Source of the DNA: Arsenophonus apicola | Lineage (GTDB): Bacteria > Pseudomonadota > Gammaproteobacteria > Enterobacterales > Enterobacteriaceae | DNA: 64,000 nt | Reading direction: 5' to 3' | Assembly: GCF_020268605.1 (NCBI RefSeq) | Contig: NZ_CP084222.1 | Location: 62,001-126,000, forward strand | Shown here: in pieces, positions 1-9,259 of the stretch | Layout: every line of letters begins with the position of its first letter | How positions within the stretch are numbered: position 1 is the first letter of the stretch | Notes under the pieces: model-generated | The model's input: only the letters and a program-made list of their open reading frames with translations | What the model was told of the DNA's origin: nothing | Database searches by the model: none | Position numbers and translations under genes: made by a program

Positions 1-173
1 AGCTGATTTGGTCTATGCTAATTATTAGTAAGGAATCTATTTTTTATAATTTAATGGGTAAAATTTTTATTAAACTAAGTTCAAGATGATATTTAAGTAT
101 CAGGTTTGACCGCTAAATATTTATCATAAAAACAGTATTCTTTTTTAAGAGCGACGTTTGAAAGGAGCTAAAT

Positions 174-605
174 ATGGCTTACAAACATATTCTTGTTACC
201 GTTGATTTATCCCCGGAAAGTAAAATTTTAGTTGATAAAGCTGTTTCCATGGCAAAACCTTATGATGCAAAAGTTTCTTTAATTCATGTTGATGTAAATT
301 ATTCTGATCTTTATACCGGATTGATTGATGTAAATCTTGGTGATATGGAGCAACGTATTACCAAGGAAACTCACCAAGCATTGACTAAACTAGCAAAAGA
401 GGCAGATTATAAGATTGAAAAAGAATTGAGTGGTCGAGGTGATCTCGGGCAGGTTTTGGTTGATGCAATAAAAGAATATAAAGTCGATTTAGTGGTTTGT
501 GGTCATCATCAAGATTTCTGGAGTAAGTTGATGTCCTCGGCTCGCCAACTAATAAATACTGTTCATGTTGATATGTTAATTGTGCCGTTAAAAGATAGTG
601 ATTGA
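174..605 (+). CDS. uspA: Universal stress protein A
   Basis: 143 residues, almost the same length as E. coli UspA (144) and nearly collinear with it. The N-terminal stretch MAYKHIL, the middle segment VDVNYSDLYTGLIDVNLGDM and the C-terminal HHQDFWSKLMSSARQLIN all match the recalled E. coli protein. UspA is a small cytoplasmic alpha/beta dimer induced by growth arrest and stress. The start is well supported by AAGGAGC about 7 bases upstream of the ATG. The gene stands alone: a terminator follows and no uspB is visible upstream inside the window. In E. coli uspA also lies near rsmJ-prlC, so this neighbourhood is partly ancestral, with gdhA and a secretion operon inserted between. Identification is by sequence recognition and is very secure. 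Confidence 0.97.
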   Translation: MAYKHILVTVDLSPESKILVDKAVSMAKPYDAKVSLIHVDVNYSDLYTGLIDVNLGDMEQRITKETHQALTKLAKEADYKIEKELSGRGDLGQVLVDAIKEYKVDLVVCGHHQDFWSKLMSSARQLINTVHVDMLIVPLKDSD

Positions 606-641
606 TAATATTTGTTAATAAATTAGTTTTTTTCAATAAAA

Positions 642-667
642 ATACTTGATTATTCAAGTGTTTTTTT
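642..667 (+). terminator. Rho-independent terminator of uspA
   Basis: An 8-bp stem (6 perfect pairs ACTTGA/TCAAGT plus one G.T and one A-T pair) closes a TTAT loop and is followed by seven T residues. It lies 37 bases after the uspA stop on the same strand, so it most likely ends the uspA transcript. Confidence 0.8.
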
Positions 668-860
668 GTCAATTCCGCTTTAATTTAAATTATTTATATT
701 TTGCCGAAAAATGTGATTAAGACATAAAAAATCTCATTAAAAATAGAGATAAATTAGTGATATATTCAATAAGTAAATTCACATATAGCAGGTCATTCTG
801 CAAAAAAACGTTAATAAGTATGAAAATATAATAATTTATTTTTAATCTAAGGAATTTTGT

Positions 861-2201
861 ATGAAAGGTTGCTTATCTTTAGAAACATTCCTAACACCAA
901 TCCAGTCACGTTATGCTGATCAACCTGAGTTCTTACAAGCCGTGCGTGAAGTTTTTACTTCTTTGGCGCCATTTTTACACAATAATCCTCAATATTGTGA
1001 GCAGGGATTACTGCAAAGAATAGTCGAGCCAGAGAGGGTGATTCAGTTTCGTGTTTGTTGGGTTGATGATCAGGGAAATGTTCAAGTTAATCGAGCCTGG
1101 CGGGTACAATTTAATTCGGCAATCGGTCCTTTTAAAGGTGGAATGCGTTTTCATCCTTCAGTTAATTTATCAATTTTAAAATTTCTCGGCTTTGAACAAA
1201 CTTTTAAAAACGCGTTAACCACTTTACCTATGGGCGGAGGTAAAGGGGGCTCAGATTTTGATCCTAAAGGAAAAAGCCATGCAGAAGTTATGCGTTTTTG
1301 TCAGGCATTGATAACAGAGCTTTATCGACATTTAGGTCCTTATACCGATGTTCCTGCTGGAGATATTGGCGTGGGCGGGCGAGAAGTCGGTTTTATGACA
1401 GGTATGATGAAAAAGCTGTCAAACAACACTTCCTGTGTTTTTACAGGTAAAGGCATGTCTTTTGGTGGCAGCTTAATTCGACCTGAAGCTACCGGTTATG
1501 GTTTGGTTTATTTTACTGATGCGATGTTAAAACATCATGGTTTATCGTTTGAGGGGAAACGCGTATCTGTTTCTGGAGCGGGCAATGTTGCTCAGTATGC
1601 TATTGAAAAATGTATGTCATTAGGTGCTAAGGTGGTTACTGCTTCTGATTCAAATGGCACCGTTGTTGATGAAGCGGGCTTTACACCAGAAAAACTTAAA
1701 CGATTGGAAGAGATTAAAAATCAGTATGGTCGTGTTGAAGCATATGCAAAAGAGTTTGGTTTGACTTATCTTAAAGGAAAGAACCCCTGGTCGGTGCCAG
1801 TAGATATTGCTTTACCTTGCGCCACTCAGAATGAACTTGATATAGATGATGCAAAAATTTTAATTAAAAATGGTGTCAACGCGGTCGCTGAAGGTGCAAA
1901 TATGCCGACGACAATTGAAGCTACGGATGCATTTCTTGAGGCGGGTGTGCTGTTTGGGCCGGGAAAAGCCGCCAATGCAGGGGGGGTAGCAACATCCGGT
2001 TTAGAAATGGCACAAAATGCGGCTCATTTGAGTTGGACCGCAGAAAAAGTGAATACGCGTTTGAAACATATTATGTTAGATATTCATCAGCATTGTGTGA
2101 AGTATGGTGGAGAAGATAAGCAGACTAATTATGTTAAAGGCGCAAATATTGCTGGTTTTGTAAAAGTCGCCGATGCGATGTTAGCACAGGGAATCCTGTA
2201 A
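861..2201 (+). CDS. gdhA: NADP-specific glutamate dehydrogenase
   Basis: 446 residues against 447 for E. coli GdhA. The enzyme interconverts 2-oxoglutarate plus ammonium and glutamate in the cytoplasm, using NADPH. Visible marks are the glutamate-binding segment with PMGGGKGGSDFDPKGKS near residues 123-139, the TDVPAGDIGVGGREVGFMTG segment, and the Rossmann motif VSGAGNVAQYAIEK around residue 240. A hexameric GDH ending AMLAQGIL completes it. Start ATG has AAGGA seven bases upstream. A strong terminator follows. The gene is monocistronic and reads away from the secretion operon on the other strand. Its position beside uspA differs from E. coli K-12. Function is secure from the family. Confidence 0.97.
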   Translation: MKGCLSLETFLTPIQSRYADQPEFLQAVREVFTSLAPFLHNNPQYCEQGLLQRIVEPERVIQFRVCWVDDQGNVQVNRAWRVQFNSAIGPFKGGMRFHPSVNLSILKFLGFEQTFKNALTTLPMGGGKGGSDFDPKGKSHAEVMRFCQALITELYRHLGPYTDVPAGDIGVGGREVGFMTGMMKKLSNNTSCVFTGKGMSFGGSLIRPEATGYGLVYFTDAMLKHHGLSFEGKRVSVSGAGNVAQYAIEKCMSLGAKVVTASDSNGTVVDEAGFTPEKLKRLEEIKNQYGRVEAYAKEFGLTYLKGKNPWSVPVDIALPCATQNELDIDDAKILIKNGVNAVAEGANMPTTIEATDAFLEAGVLFGPGKAANAGGVATSGLEMAQNAAHLSWTAEKVNTRLKHIMLDIHQHCVKYGGEDKQTNYVKGANIAGFVKVADAMLAQGIL

Positions 2202-2282
2202 CAAATTAATAGTTATTGAGCAAATTAAAATTAATTATATAGTTCAATACCGTAAGATTTTGAATTTTATTTTGTTTATTGG

Positions 2283-2319
2283 ACATCGCCTGCAACTATC
2301 CTTTTCAGGCGATGTTTTT
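2283..2319 (+). terminator. Rho-independent terminator of gdhA
   Basis: A perfect 10-bp stem, ACATCGCCTG paired with CAGGCGATGT, runs straight into a run of five T. It lies about 80 bases after the gdhA stop and 50 bases before the end of the oppositely oriented HlyD-family gene. The T-run polarity fits gdhA. Confidence 0.85.
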
Positions 2320-2369
2320 AGCAAAAATTTGTCGATTATTATTTATCTATCACCTGACATTTAGCGCTA

Positions 2370-3707
2370 TTAATCTTCATTTAAACTCATATGTAGGCGA
2401 TCAAATAAAGGTTTAAATAAGTAATTTAGTAGCGATCGTTCACCGGTACGAATAAAGACCTCTACTGGCATTCCTGGTTTGATGGTTAACTGATTTAGGC
2501 GTTGACGATTTTTATCATTTACTTGAACCTGTAATAAATAATAGGGCTCGCCAGTTTGTTCATTAAGCAGCCTATCAGCAGAAATCATCGTTACATTGCC
2601 TTCCACTTTCGGCGTCGTGCTTTGATTAAATGCAGTAAATTGTAACTCTACCGGTAAACCCAATTTTACTTGATCAATTAATTGTACTGGAACCCGTGCA
2701 TCAACTAACAGTGGTTGATCATCGGGAACAATCTCCATCATTTTTTGTCCGGCAACGATCACGCCGCCCTCAGTAAAAACTGACATACCAATTATAGTGC
2801 CAGCAACGGGGGCACGTATTTGAGCATTAGCCAGTATGAACTTAGCTTTAACCAGTTCGCTGTTAGTATGATTAATCTTAGTTTGTGTGTCAGCTAGTTG
2901 AGCATGAACGTCTTTTTGATATTCTTGTTGCAGTTTTTCGCTAAGCAGTTTTTGCTCTAATATTTGATGTTGTATACGGCTAATATCACCAAGTGTTTGC
3001 GCTAAATTACCATCAACTTCAGTATATTTATTTTCAGTTTCAAGTAATGTATTGCGAGCAATATAACCATTTTTTTCTAATTCCCTTAATCCTTCTAATT
3101 GTTGCAATAACATTGTAAGCTGCGTTTTTTGGCTTTTTGCTTTTTGTTGTTGGGCATATAGAATAGCGTCTAATCCGGTTATTTTTTCTTTAATACTGGC
3201 CAATTCTAATTGTAAAACTTGATATTGGTTTTCCAGCAATTGTTGATTTAATTGAAGAAGCTCGCTTACATCATGCTCTTTCATTTCATGTTGCAAAGCG
3301 GGTGAGATAATCAACCGTTTTTTGCCCTGCTGTTCTGCCAATAAACGGGCTTCTCTAACTAGTAATTCGTGGTATTGTTTTAGTTTTATACTATATTCCG
3401 AATGCACTTCAACGGTATTGAGTGTTAAAAGAATTTGTCCTGCTTGTACTTTTTCACCATTATTGACAGATAGCTGTTCGATGATCCCGCCATATTGATG
3501 TTGAATAGTTTTATGATTGCCTGCCACAATCACATTACCTGATACAGGAACTCCTTTATCTAAAGGAGCGAGTGCTGACCATAATAAAAAGCCACCAAAC
3601 CCAATAGTCACTAATAACCAACCTAAGTATACAGCTCGTTTTTCATTACTGATTAAGTTGTCTGTTAAGATAGGAGATGATTTGTGATATTTACCTTGTG
3701 CTGACAT
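2370..3707 (-). CDS. HlyD-family type I secretion periplasmic adaptor
   Basis: About 445 residues. It is the membrane fusion protein of a type I secretion system, linking the inner-membrane ABC exporter to an outer-membrane TolC-type channel. The architecture is a short cytoplasmic N-terminus, one membrane helix (YLGWLLVTIGFGGFLLWSAL, about residues 27-46), a first half-lipoyl strand (HKTIQHQYGGIIEQL), a long Gln/Leu-rich alpha-helical hairpin (about residues 100-290), a second lipoyl half (ANAQIRAPVAGTI) and a beta-barrel end with KPGMPVEVFIRTGERS, typical of PrtE/LipC/HlyD proteins. An upstream in-frame ATG at 3719 exists. I prefer the second ATG at 3707, because GGAAAAA lies just before it. 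It follows the ABC gene by about 40-50 bases. No TolC-like gene is present nearby, so the channel must be encoded elsewhere. Confidence 0.92.
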   Translation of the reverse strand: MSAQGKYHKSSPILTDNLISNEKRAVYLGWLLVTIGFGGFLLWSALAPLDKGVPVSGNVIVAGNHKTIQHQYGGIIEQLSVNNGEKVQAGQILLTLNTVEVHSEYSIKLKQYHELLVREARLLAEQQGKKRLIISPALQHEMKEHDVSELLQLNQQLLENQYQVLQLELASIKEKITGLDAILYAQQQKAKSQKTQLTMLLQQLEGLRELEKNGYIARNTLLETENKYTEVDGNLAQTLGDISRIQHQILEQKLLSEKLQQEYQKDVHAQLADTQTKINHTNSELVKAKFILANAQIRAPVAGTIIGMSVFTEGGVIVAGQKMMEIVPDDQPLLVDARVPVQLIDQVKLGLPVELQFTAFNQSTTPKVEGNVTMISADRLLNEQTGEPYYLLQVQVNDKNRQRLNQLTIKPGMPVEVFIRTGERSLLNYLFKPLFDRLHMSLNED

Positions 3708-3757
3708 ATTTTTTTCCATTAATTGCTATTATTTTTTATCGGCTTAAATATTGAAAA

Positions 3758-5458
3758 TCACGTTGTTAGTTGTGACGTTTTATGTTCATTTAATAATGTT
3801 TGTGGTGTTCCAAAACGTGGTGACATTCCGGCCTGTAAAATTAGCACATGCTCTACATATCTGATCAGAAAAGGGCGATGGGTAATTATAATAAGGGTGC
3901 AATGTTGTTTTTTAAGTTCTTCAATCGCAAGGCACAGGGCTTTATCTCCTTCGCTATCAAGATTAGAGTTAGGTTCATCAAGAATAATTAAACGAGGAAG
4001 GCCATAGATAGCACGAGCCAAAGCTAATCGCTGTTTTTGTCCGCCAGATAAGCCACGGCCATACTCACCTAATCGTGTATCGTATCCATTGGGTAAAGCT
4101 AGAATTAAGTCATGCACTCGGGCAATTTTGGCGGCAGTAATCACTTTATCTACGTCAATTTCACCAAAACGAGCAATGTTTTCTGCTATTGTTCCATCAA
4201 ATAATTGTATATCTTGCGGTAAGTAACCAATGTGAGGCCCTAAAATTTCTCTATCCATTTGGTGAATATTTGCTCCATCTAGCCGAATGTACCCTAAGGT
4301 AGGTGGAAGCGCTCCAACAAGTATCCGCGCTAATGTTGATTTTCCTGCACCAGATGCACCAATAATAGCTAATGTTTGACCAGCAGAGAGTGAAAATTGG
4401 ATATCAAATAACAACGGTGGATATTCAGGATCAGGGCGATAAAGAACATTTTCAACGCTTAATTTGCCAGTTGGAGTTGGTAAGGTCATCACTTGTTTAC
4501 GGGGGGGGTGCTGTTTGAATAACTGATCTAAGCGTTGATAAGCCTGTTTGGCATTATTATATTGTTTGCTAACTGCAATAAGTTGATCGATGGGACTGAG
4601 TACACGTCCCACCAGAATAGAACTAGCGATCATCATACCAGCGGTCAATTCATTGTTAGTGACTAACCAGGCGGCCATGCCTAATACCAGGGATTGGAGC
4701 ATTAAACGTGCCGTTTTTGACCAGGCGCTGCTGGCTGAAGTCCTTTCGCTGGCTAAATTTTGATGGGATAAAAAAGCGTGATGGTAGGTTAACCAGCAAC
4801 GCCGAATATTACCTAACATGCCCATTGCCTCGATCACATCTGTGTTACGCAAGTGGTTAGAGGCTTGATTAATGGCTTTGCGTGCCATCAGATTGGCTTG
4901 CGCCAGTGGTTTATGAGTATAACGTTGATTCAGCCAAGCGAGCAGAGAAATAAAGGTTGCACCACCTAAGGCTAGATATCCTAACCAGGGATGAAGTAAA
5001 AATACCACACAGAGAAAAAAGAGAAACCAGGGAGCATCAAATAAAGCAAATAAAGCATTACCTGTTACGAATTGGCGTAATGTTGTTAGATCACTTAACG
5101 CTTGGCTGGCCTGTGAATCACTATATTTTAAGCTTTGCTCGTAAGCTGCATTGAATACCGATTGATTAACTGATAAGTCTAGACCAGTGCTAATACGTAT
5201 AACAATTAGATTACGCACCCATTCGAGTATGCCAATAAATGAATAAATACAAATAACAAGAAGTGTCAACATTAATAACGTCATTTTATTATTTGACGCT
5301 AAGACACGATCATAAACTTGTAACATATAAATAGAGGGGGCGAGCATCATTATATTGATGATAGCGGTAAATATACCAATACTATAAAACGCTTTTTTAT
5401 ATGTTTTTATTTCATTAATTAATATGTTGGTATTTTTAGTTTTTGAATTGTCTATCAT
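3758..5458 (-). CDS. Type I secretion ABC transporter, fused permease/ATPase (PrtD/HasD type)
   Basis: 566 residues, the normal length for the PrtD/LipB/AprD group, which lack the N-terminal peptidase-like domain of HlyB. Membrane helices lie in residues 20-300, including one over the FLFFLCVVFLLHPWLGYLAL region. The ATPase half has Walker A IGASGAGKST (about 363-372), the ABC signature LSGGQKQRLALARA (about 469) and Walker B LIILDEPNSNLD (about 487-498), followed by the H-loop histidine in IIITHRP. It exports an unfolded protein in one step, using a C-terminal signal on the substrate. It sits directly between the putative protease gene upstream and the HlyD-family adaptor downstream, the order of serralysin/lipase export operons. 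A 12-bp hairpin precedes it. All motifs are intact. Confidence 0.94.
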   Translation of the reverse strand: MIDNSKTKNTNILINEIKTYKKAFYSIGIFTAIINIMMLAPSIYMLQVYDRVLASNNKMTLLMLTLLVICIYSFIGILEWVRNLIVIRISTGLDLSVNQSVFNAAYEQSLKYSDSQASQALSDLTTLRQFVTGNALFALFDAPWFLFFLCVVFLLHPWLGYLALGGATFISLLAWLNQRYTHKPLAQANLMARKAINQASNHLRNTDVIEAMGMLGNIRRCWLTYHHAFLSHQNLASERTSASSAWSKTARLMLQSLVLGMAAWLVTNNELTAGMMIASSILVGRVLSPIDQLIAVSKQYNNAKQAYQRLDQLFKQHPPRKQVMTLPTPTGKLSVENVLYRPDPEYPPLLFDIQFSLSAGQTLAIIGASGAGKSTLARILVGALPPTLGYIRLDGANIHQMDREILGPHIGYLPQDIQLFDGTIAENIARFGEIDVDKVITAAKIARVHDLILALPNGYDTRLGEYGRGLSGGQKQRLALARAIYGLPRLIILDEPNSNLDSEGDKALCLAIEELKKQHCTLIIITHRPFLIRYVEHVLILQAGMSPRFGTPQTLLNEHKTSQLTT

Positions 5459-5521
5459 ATTATTCCCATTTTTATTTTTATAAGATCCAATCCTAATACC
5501 TATTATTTAAATAATTAAAAT

Positions 5522-5548
5522 ATTGGAAAATGCTTTGCATTTTCCAAT
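5522..5548 (-). terminator. 12-bp hairpin between protease and exporter genes
   Basis: Perfect inverted repeat ATTGGAAAATGC / GCATTTTCCAAT with a TTT loop. On the minus strand it comes after the protease stop codon (5601) and before the ABC gene start (5458). The sequence after it on that strand is T-rich but has no clean T run. It may be a leaky terminator or RNA-stabilising stem that keeps the exporter below its substrate, as the hlyA-hlyB intergenic terminator does. This role is inference. Confidence 0.55.
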
Positions 5549-5600
5549 GGATTTAAAATTATTAATCGACGTTATTTTTATTAGGTTATATTATCTATTC

Positions 5601-8261
5601 CTATATATACATAATCTCTTCAGAATTAATCATTCCATTATCATTGTCCGTACACTCATTAATCTCATCCTGATAACCAGCATAGCCTATATTCGAATGT
5701 TGTCTATGATAAGACACATTTTCATTAGATTGATTGTTGGCTAATAGTTGATAGGAAGGGTAATAACTGGAAGGTTGTTCATTATAAAGAATTTCAGTGG
5801 TGCTTTCATAGTCTAGATTTTTATTTTTCCCAAAATTAATTTTTTTATAGTCAGTGTATCCCCGATTTGTATCGCCAATATCACCACTACCTTGTTCGAA
5901 AAGTATTGTTTCTTCAATAGTATCAACTTGCGGAGAATAAGAAGCGAGAAAATCATTGTAACTATAGTTATAATCAATAGAAAAGAAAATATCCCCTTGA
6001 AAATTATGATGATCATTCGATAACATGCCAATTTCAGTGTCATTATGGAATATTTTTACTTTAGTGAAATATTTATCATTATCAGAAATTCTTACTATTT
6101 CATTATTTTTATCTCTTGGAATTTGATAATCATTTGGATCATATTTAAGTTTAAACAGAGTACCTTCTGTATATTGTTTAAAATCTATTAATCCAATATT
6201 AAGATGCTTATTTGAATGATCTTTTTTTTCGTATTGGTGGGCAAAAATGGGATCGATAAGTCTATATTCATCGGGTATGTCAGTATATTCAGTACCCTCT
6301 TGGTCACATACAGCTAATTTATAAGCGTTATCTTTTTTTATTAGCTTAAGATAAGTTATTTCCTTTGGTAATTGATAGCGAATGTTTTTACCATGATCAT
6401 GAATAAATAAATCACTTCCATCAATAAGGTTATTGTTTTGGTCTCTTAATTCTTCATTAATATAAAATCCGATAGTTTTGAAATCATAAAATGCCTTATT
6501 TTCTTTATGGAGTTCTGCTTTATGTACATCATCTTCTGTACTCGCACTGCCTTTATTATCTAATAATTCACCTTTCTTGATGGTGTGACCATGTTCTTTT
6601 TGAAAGGCTGAATATTGAGCAAATGTAGAATCCTTATGATTGTATATTTTAGTATTTTTAAGTTGTAAAACTGGAAGCTTTTCTTGATTAATATGAGTAA
6701 TATTTGGACTTAGTAATTCGTTTTTGTGTAAATGCGAAAAATCAAAATAGGGATCGTTATTAACTGCTCTACCATCGATAAATGCGGCTTTATATTGTCC
6801 ATCTTCATTTTCAATCGCTAGGTAAGCTTTGTTATCATAATTAACATGAAATCGTTGTAGGCCATTATGAAAAATAAACATTTCATTATTTTCTTGGCCT
6901 TCAATTTGTTTAAATACACCGCTTTCACAAAGTAATTCGCTAACTTTTTCCTCTTCATTATATAAAGATAATGCACTAGCCATACCATTACCTAGTTTTT
7001 TAACGCTGAAAATGGTATCTAAAGGTCGATTGGTTAAGTCCGTATTGGTGAGTGTATTGGCATTAATTTGTATTAATTCAGCGATTATTTCATCTATTTT
7101 TTCATCAGTAATTGGTTCATTAGAGTTTTGTTTAGCGTATTTTGATTTTACAATTTGGCGTTGATATTGATATTCACTACTTTCAGTAAAATTTTTAGTA
7201 CCGTCTTTATTGGTAAATATTAATTTAAATTCATTGTTATTTTTTTTAATTAATTTTAAATGGCGATAATCACTGTCTAAATTGATATCGATATGGATAT
7301 TCTTTGCGGCTGAAGAGCAACGAATGTAATTACCAAAACCCATATATTCTACAGTAGCAAATTCTCCAACCAATTCTTTAGTTGTTAAATTTTTTATATT
7401 AGCGGTGTAATAATTTACATCTTTAATTTCGCCATCTATTATTTCTTTTTTGCTAGCAATAAATTTACCTTTAGTTACTTCTAAGGCATTTATTTTTTGC
7501 ATGGCATTATCAGTATTATTTTCAGTAAGCCAATCTTTAAATTTATTATTTTCTTTTTTAATCAGTTTTAAATATTGTTCTGGATTTTCATTGTGTAAAA
7601 TTTTATTTAATAATTCAGGGTTCTTATCATTTAAATACATGATAATAGCATGCCCTGCTTTATAAACCATGTCATTATCATGAAAGTTATCTGAATATTT
7701 TAATTCTAAAAGCTGATTTATATTTTTTGTTTTTATTTCATATTCAGTCAGATCAATGCTATTTGATTGAGAATTAAATTTTTTATCAGATAAATGCTCA
7801 ATATAATCAGCGATACCTTCTGTTAATACATTAGGCAAACTACCAGCATTAGGTATATTAATATTAGTTAAATAGTGGGTGAATTCATGTTTGAGATTAA
7901 GAATGTTGCCTTGTTGATATATATAGATAGTTGGAGGATTATTTAGGTTTTCTTTATAGAACATTCCGCCTTCAGTGCCTAAACCTTTTTCTTTACCATA
8001 ATATTGGTAATCTTCTTTATTATCGAAAATATATATTTCAAGAGGCTGTTCGCTTGGATTAATATTTTCTAAATTAGCTAATATTTTAAAATTATCTACA
8101 GTTTGTTCAAGTTCTTTGATTATTTTATTTTGTTTTTTGAGGGTGAGATTTTTATAATAAAGAATAACCTTTATATTTTCTGCTATAGTTATTTCTTGTT
8201 TTGAATTGTTGGTGTCGAAATAATAATCAAATTTGTTCGGTTGTTTTATTTTATAATCCAC
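5601..8261 (-). CDS. Large putative secreted metalloprotease (HExxH, collagenase-M9-like core), T1SS substrate candidate
   Basis: 886 residues with no signal peptide. The N-terminal 250 residues look like a gluzincin peptidase: HEFTH at 125-129 would hold zinc, and the Glu of TEGIADYIE (148) is a fitting third ligand. The surroundings (LNLKHEFTHYL, then a helix with YKAGHAIIMYL) resemble M9/collagenase-type catalytic domains. The remaining 600 residues are Asn/Asp/Tyr-rich, beta-strand-like and repetitive: the block around LKLIKK at 335-340 recurs at 638-643, each followed by a short hydrophobic strand and a TNKDGT / CDQEGT-type turn. The hexamer also occurs at 231. No RTX glycine-rich nonapeptides (GGxGxD) are visible. 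The extreme C-terminus, EEIMYI, is acidic followed by hydrophobic residues, as in Prt-type export signals. It is the first gene of an operon with the exporter and adaptor, so type I export is a good inference. The substrate is unknown. Confidence 0.7.
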   Translation of the reverse strand: MDYKIKQPNKFDYYFDTNNSKQEITIAENIKVILYYKNLTLKKQNKIIKELEQTVDNFKILANLENINPSEQPLEIYIFDNKEDYQYYGKEKGLGTEGGMFYKENLNNPPTIYIYQQGNILNLKHEFTHYLTNINIPNAGSLPNVLTEGIADYIEHLSDKKFNSQSNSIDLTEYEIKTKNINQLLELKYSDNFHDNDMVYKAGHAIIMYLNDKNPELLNKILHNENPEQYLKLIKKENNKFKDWLTENNTDNAMQKINALEVTKGKFIASKKEIIDGEIKDVNYYTANIKNLTTKELVGEFATVEYMGFGNYIRCSSAAKNIHIDINLDSDYRHLKLIKKNNNEFKLIFTNKDGTKNFTESSEYQYQRQIVKSKYAKQNSNEPITDEKIDEIIAELIQINANTLTNTDLTNRPLDTIFSVKKLGNGMASALSLYNEEEKVSELLCESGVFKQIEGQENNEMFIFHNGLQRFHVNYDNKAYLAIENEDGQYKAAFIDGRAVNNDPYFDFSHLHKNELLSPNITHINQEKLPVLQLKNTKIYNHKDSTFAQYSAFQKEHGHTIKKGELLDNKGSASTEDDVHKAELHKENKAFYDFKTIGFYINEELRDQNNNLIDGSDLFIHDHGKNIRYQLPKEITYLKLIKKDNAYKLAVCDQEGTEYTDIPDEYRLIDPIFAHQYEKKDHSNKHLNIGLIDFKQYTEGTLFKLKYDPNDYQIPRDKNNEIVRISDNDKYFTKVKIFHNDTEIGMLSNDHHNFQGDIFFSIDYNYSYNDFLASYSPQVDTIEETILFEQGSGDIGDTNRGYTDYKKINFGKNKNLDYESTTEILYNEQPSSYYPSYQLLANNQSNENVSYHRQHSNIGYAGYQDEINECTDNDNGMINSEEIMYI

Positions 8262-8491
8262 AAATTATCTCCAATTATATTAACAAATATCCATTTAAAC
8301 AATAACATTTGTTAAGCTACATTTATTTTTGTGTTATTGCAAGTTTATTTTAATGTTTATAATATTGATGTTATTTTTAAAAAAATGTGTTTTTAAAGCT
8401 GTGTGTGGTGAATATTTTTATGAAATAGTTAATAAATAGTAAGTTTCACTATTTATTAACATGCCAGGTTGTTAATTATTTTTGTTAATAT

Positions 8492-9259
8492 TTAACAGGA
8501 TGAATCAGTTGAACATGCATAAATATCAAAACGATGATTTTTAGTTTTGATCGTCGTTTGTGGCGAGATTGCTGCGAGGGGGGATGCATAATTGGGTCGT
8601 TTAACAACCACACGGCGTTTAGCTATCGTCATTGCCGGCATTAAAAGGCTATCGGCATCTTCATCATTACCAACAAGAGATTGAAAAACGCGCATTTCTT
8701 TTTTTACTAAGGCACTTTTGGGTCGATGGGGATACATAGGATCGAGATAAACCACATCTGGGGCGGGTGATAGCGTTGCTAATGCATTAATACTTGAAGC
8801 ATGTAGCAATGTCATTCTTTGTCTTAACCAGCTTCCTATTTCAGCATCAGCATAACCCCGCTCTAATCCGTCATCAAGCAGTGCCGCAACAACCGCATGA
8901 CGTTCATACAGCCGTACTTGACAGCCTAGGCCAGCAAGGACAAAAGCATCTCTACCAAGTCCGGCAGTCGCATCAACAATAGTGGGTAAGTAGGATTTTT
9001 TAATGCCAACCGCTTTTGCGATAGCTTCATTTCGTCCACCACCAAATTTACGCCGGTGTCTCATTGCACCTGAAACAAAATCTACATAAATGCCGCCTAA
9101 TTTAGGTTCGTCTAATTTTTTTAGCTGTAAATGCGCTGGTGTGAGTACTAATGCCATTAATGCAGTCGGTGAGTGTTTAAGTTGCCATTTATCTGCAATA
9201 GACGATAAGGCGCTTTGAGAAGCGCCGGGTTCACAAATTAATTGGATATCAATTGCCAT
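8492..9259 (-). CDS. rsmJ: 16S rRNA (guanine1516-N2)-methyltransferase
   Basis: 255 residues (E. coli RsmJ 250). It uses S-adenosylmethionine to methylate N2 of G1516 in 16S rRNA. Recognisable blocks are DEPKLGGIYVDFVSGAMRHR, the RKFGGGRNEAIAKAVG stretch, the SAM-binding VVDATAGLGRDAFVLA, VVYLDPMYPHRPKSALVKKE and the C-terminal KTKNHRFDIYA. The ATG follows the prlC stop codon with no intervening base (TAAATG), so it is translationally coupled to prlC as in E. coli. Alternative: none. Identification is secure. Confidence 0.96.
   Translation of the reverse strand: MAIDIQLICEPGASQSALSSIADKWQLKHSPTALMALVLTPAHLQLKKLDEPKLGGIYVDFVSGAMRHRRKFGGGRNEAIAKAVGIKKSYLPTIVDATAGLGRDAFVLAGLGCQVRLYERHAVVAALLDDGLERGYADAEIGSWLRQRMTLLHASSINALATLSPAPDVVYLDPMYPHRPKSALVKKEMRVFQSLVGNDEDADSLLMPAMTIAKRRVVVKRPNYASPLAAISPQTTIKTKNHRFDIYACSTDSSC

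Noticed and set aside
385..672. 95-residue minus-strand frame over the end of uspA
   Set aside because: It overlaps a secure gene and its terminator, and has low-complexity Leu/Asn content.
3723..4007. 94-residue plus-strand frame antisense to the ABC exporter
   Set aside because: Shadow of the ATPase coding sequence; all motifs are on the other strand.
5601..8261. RTX (GGxGxDxxx) nonapeptide repeats in the presumed type I substrate
   Set aside because: None are present in the translated sequence; the repeats seen are of another kind.
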